Assembly (NCBI GenBank): GCA_900539255.1
Contig: UQBJ01000013.1
Location: 1 to 51,138 of the forward strand
DNA: 51,138 bases
Reading direction: 5' to 3'
Source of the DNA: an uncultured Campylobacter sp.
GTDB taxonomy: Bacteria > Campylobacterota > Campylobacteria > Campylobacterales > Campylobacteraceae
Positions within the stretch are counted from its first letter, which is position 1. Every line of letters starts with the position of its first letter. This document shows positions 51,052 through 51,138 of the stretch, piece by piece. The translations under genes and the position numbers were made by a program. Below the pieces are notes generated by a model, which made no database searches, was not told the DNA's origin, and was given only the letters and a program-made list of their open reading frames with translations.

Positions 51052-51138
51052 AAGCAAACTTTACCACAAAAATTCAAGTAAAGCCTTAAAAAACCAAATC
51101 TCAAAAAAATTTGCCTAAATCCACATAGATTGCCACGC
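51052..51138 (+). repeat. 87-bp direct repeat, copy 2 (cut by window end)
   Basis: Second copy of 50621-50707 with three substitutions; continues beyond the window. Confidence 0.85.

Overview
The window looks like chromosomal DNA of a Campylobacter species or a very close relative (Campylobacterota). Many blocks keep the gene order I remember from C. jejuni: gapA-pgk-tpiA-fabI divergent from nadD-rsfS; a MotE-like gene, a FliJ-like gene and purA; a Bax-inhibitor-1 gene followed by secG-frr-pyrE; a small flagellar gene followed by fliK-flgD-flgE; petABC; an ArsR-like gene with pyrC; pflA. Two near-perfect sigma-54 (RpoN) promoters of the Campylobacter type precede flagellar genes. Envelope proteins carry D/E-X-N-X-S/T sequons typical of the Campylobacter N-glycosylation system. 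The species cannot be named from the sequence alone.

Layout. 1-5.0 kb: tandem hairpin repeats, the glycolytic operon gapA-pgk-tpiA-fabI (minus) and nadD-rsfS (plus). 5.1-7.3 kb: one large three-domain RNA end-healing and sealing enzyme (polynucleotide kinase, metallophosphatase, T4 Rnl1-type ligase). 7.4-9.5 kb: galU-pgi. 9.5-15.3 kb: an EamA exporter, the purA cluster, a YafQ-type toxin-antitoxin pair and ccoG. 15.6-19.0 kb: a lipoprotein, the Bax-inhibitor gene and secG-frr-pyrE. 19.0-22.4 kb: repeat-rich spacers around xth and argB. 22.4-27.7 kb: hook genes. 27.8-32.8 kb: a secreted VWA-like protein, a KgtP-like symporter, ZupT and an SbmA/BacA-like transporter. 33.0-34.2 kb: a HEPN Abi-like gene with a consensus promoter pointing into its 3' end, then a lipoprotein. 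34.3-37.3 kb: the cytochrome bc1 complex (petABC). 37.4-39.1 kb: an AT-rich GmrSD-like type IV restriction gene. 39.2-41.6 kb: periplasmic asparaginase, ArsR-like regulator and pyrC. 41.6-51.1 kb: repeat-rich spacers between a broken FtsK-like gene, pflA, an orphan pstS, an orphan adenine methyltransferase and gltS.

How the parts fit. The core genes cover glycolysis/gluconeogenesis, respiration (bc1 and an oxidase assembly factor), amino-acid uptake and catabolism (asparaginase, glutamate symport, 2-oxoglutarate symport), pyrimidine, purine and arginine synthesis, and flagellar assembly. The accessory genes have a nucleic-acid conflict theme: RNA repair ligase, HEPN RNase, YafQ RNase, modification-dependent nuclease, orphan methyltransferase and an FtsK-like remnant. 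They sit one by one between core operons rather than in one island.

The most unusual non-coding content is a family of composite palindromic repeats. One type starts TCATACTGAGCG and the other GTCATTGCGAG. They fill at least five spacers together with C/A-rich, G-poor tracts. No tRNA, rRNA, CRISPR array, integrase or transposase was seen. Gene ends come from reading frames; where I moved a start inward, the reason is given. Domain names are from motif recognition without database searches.
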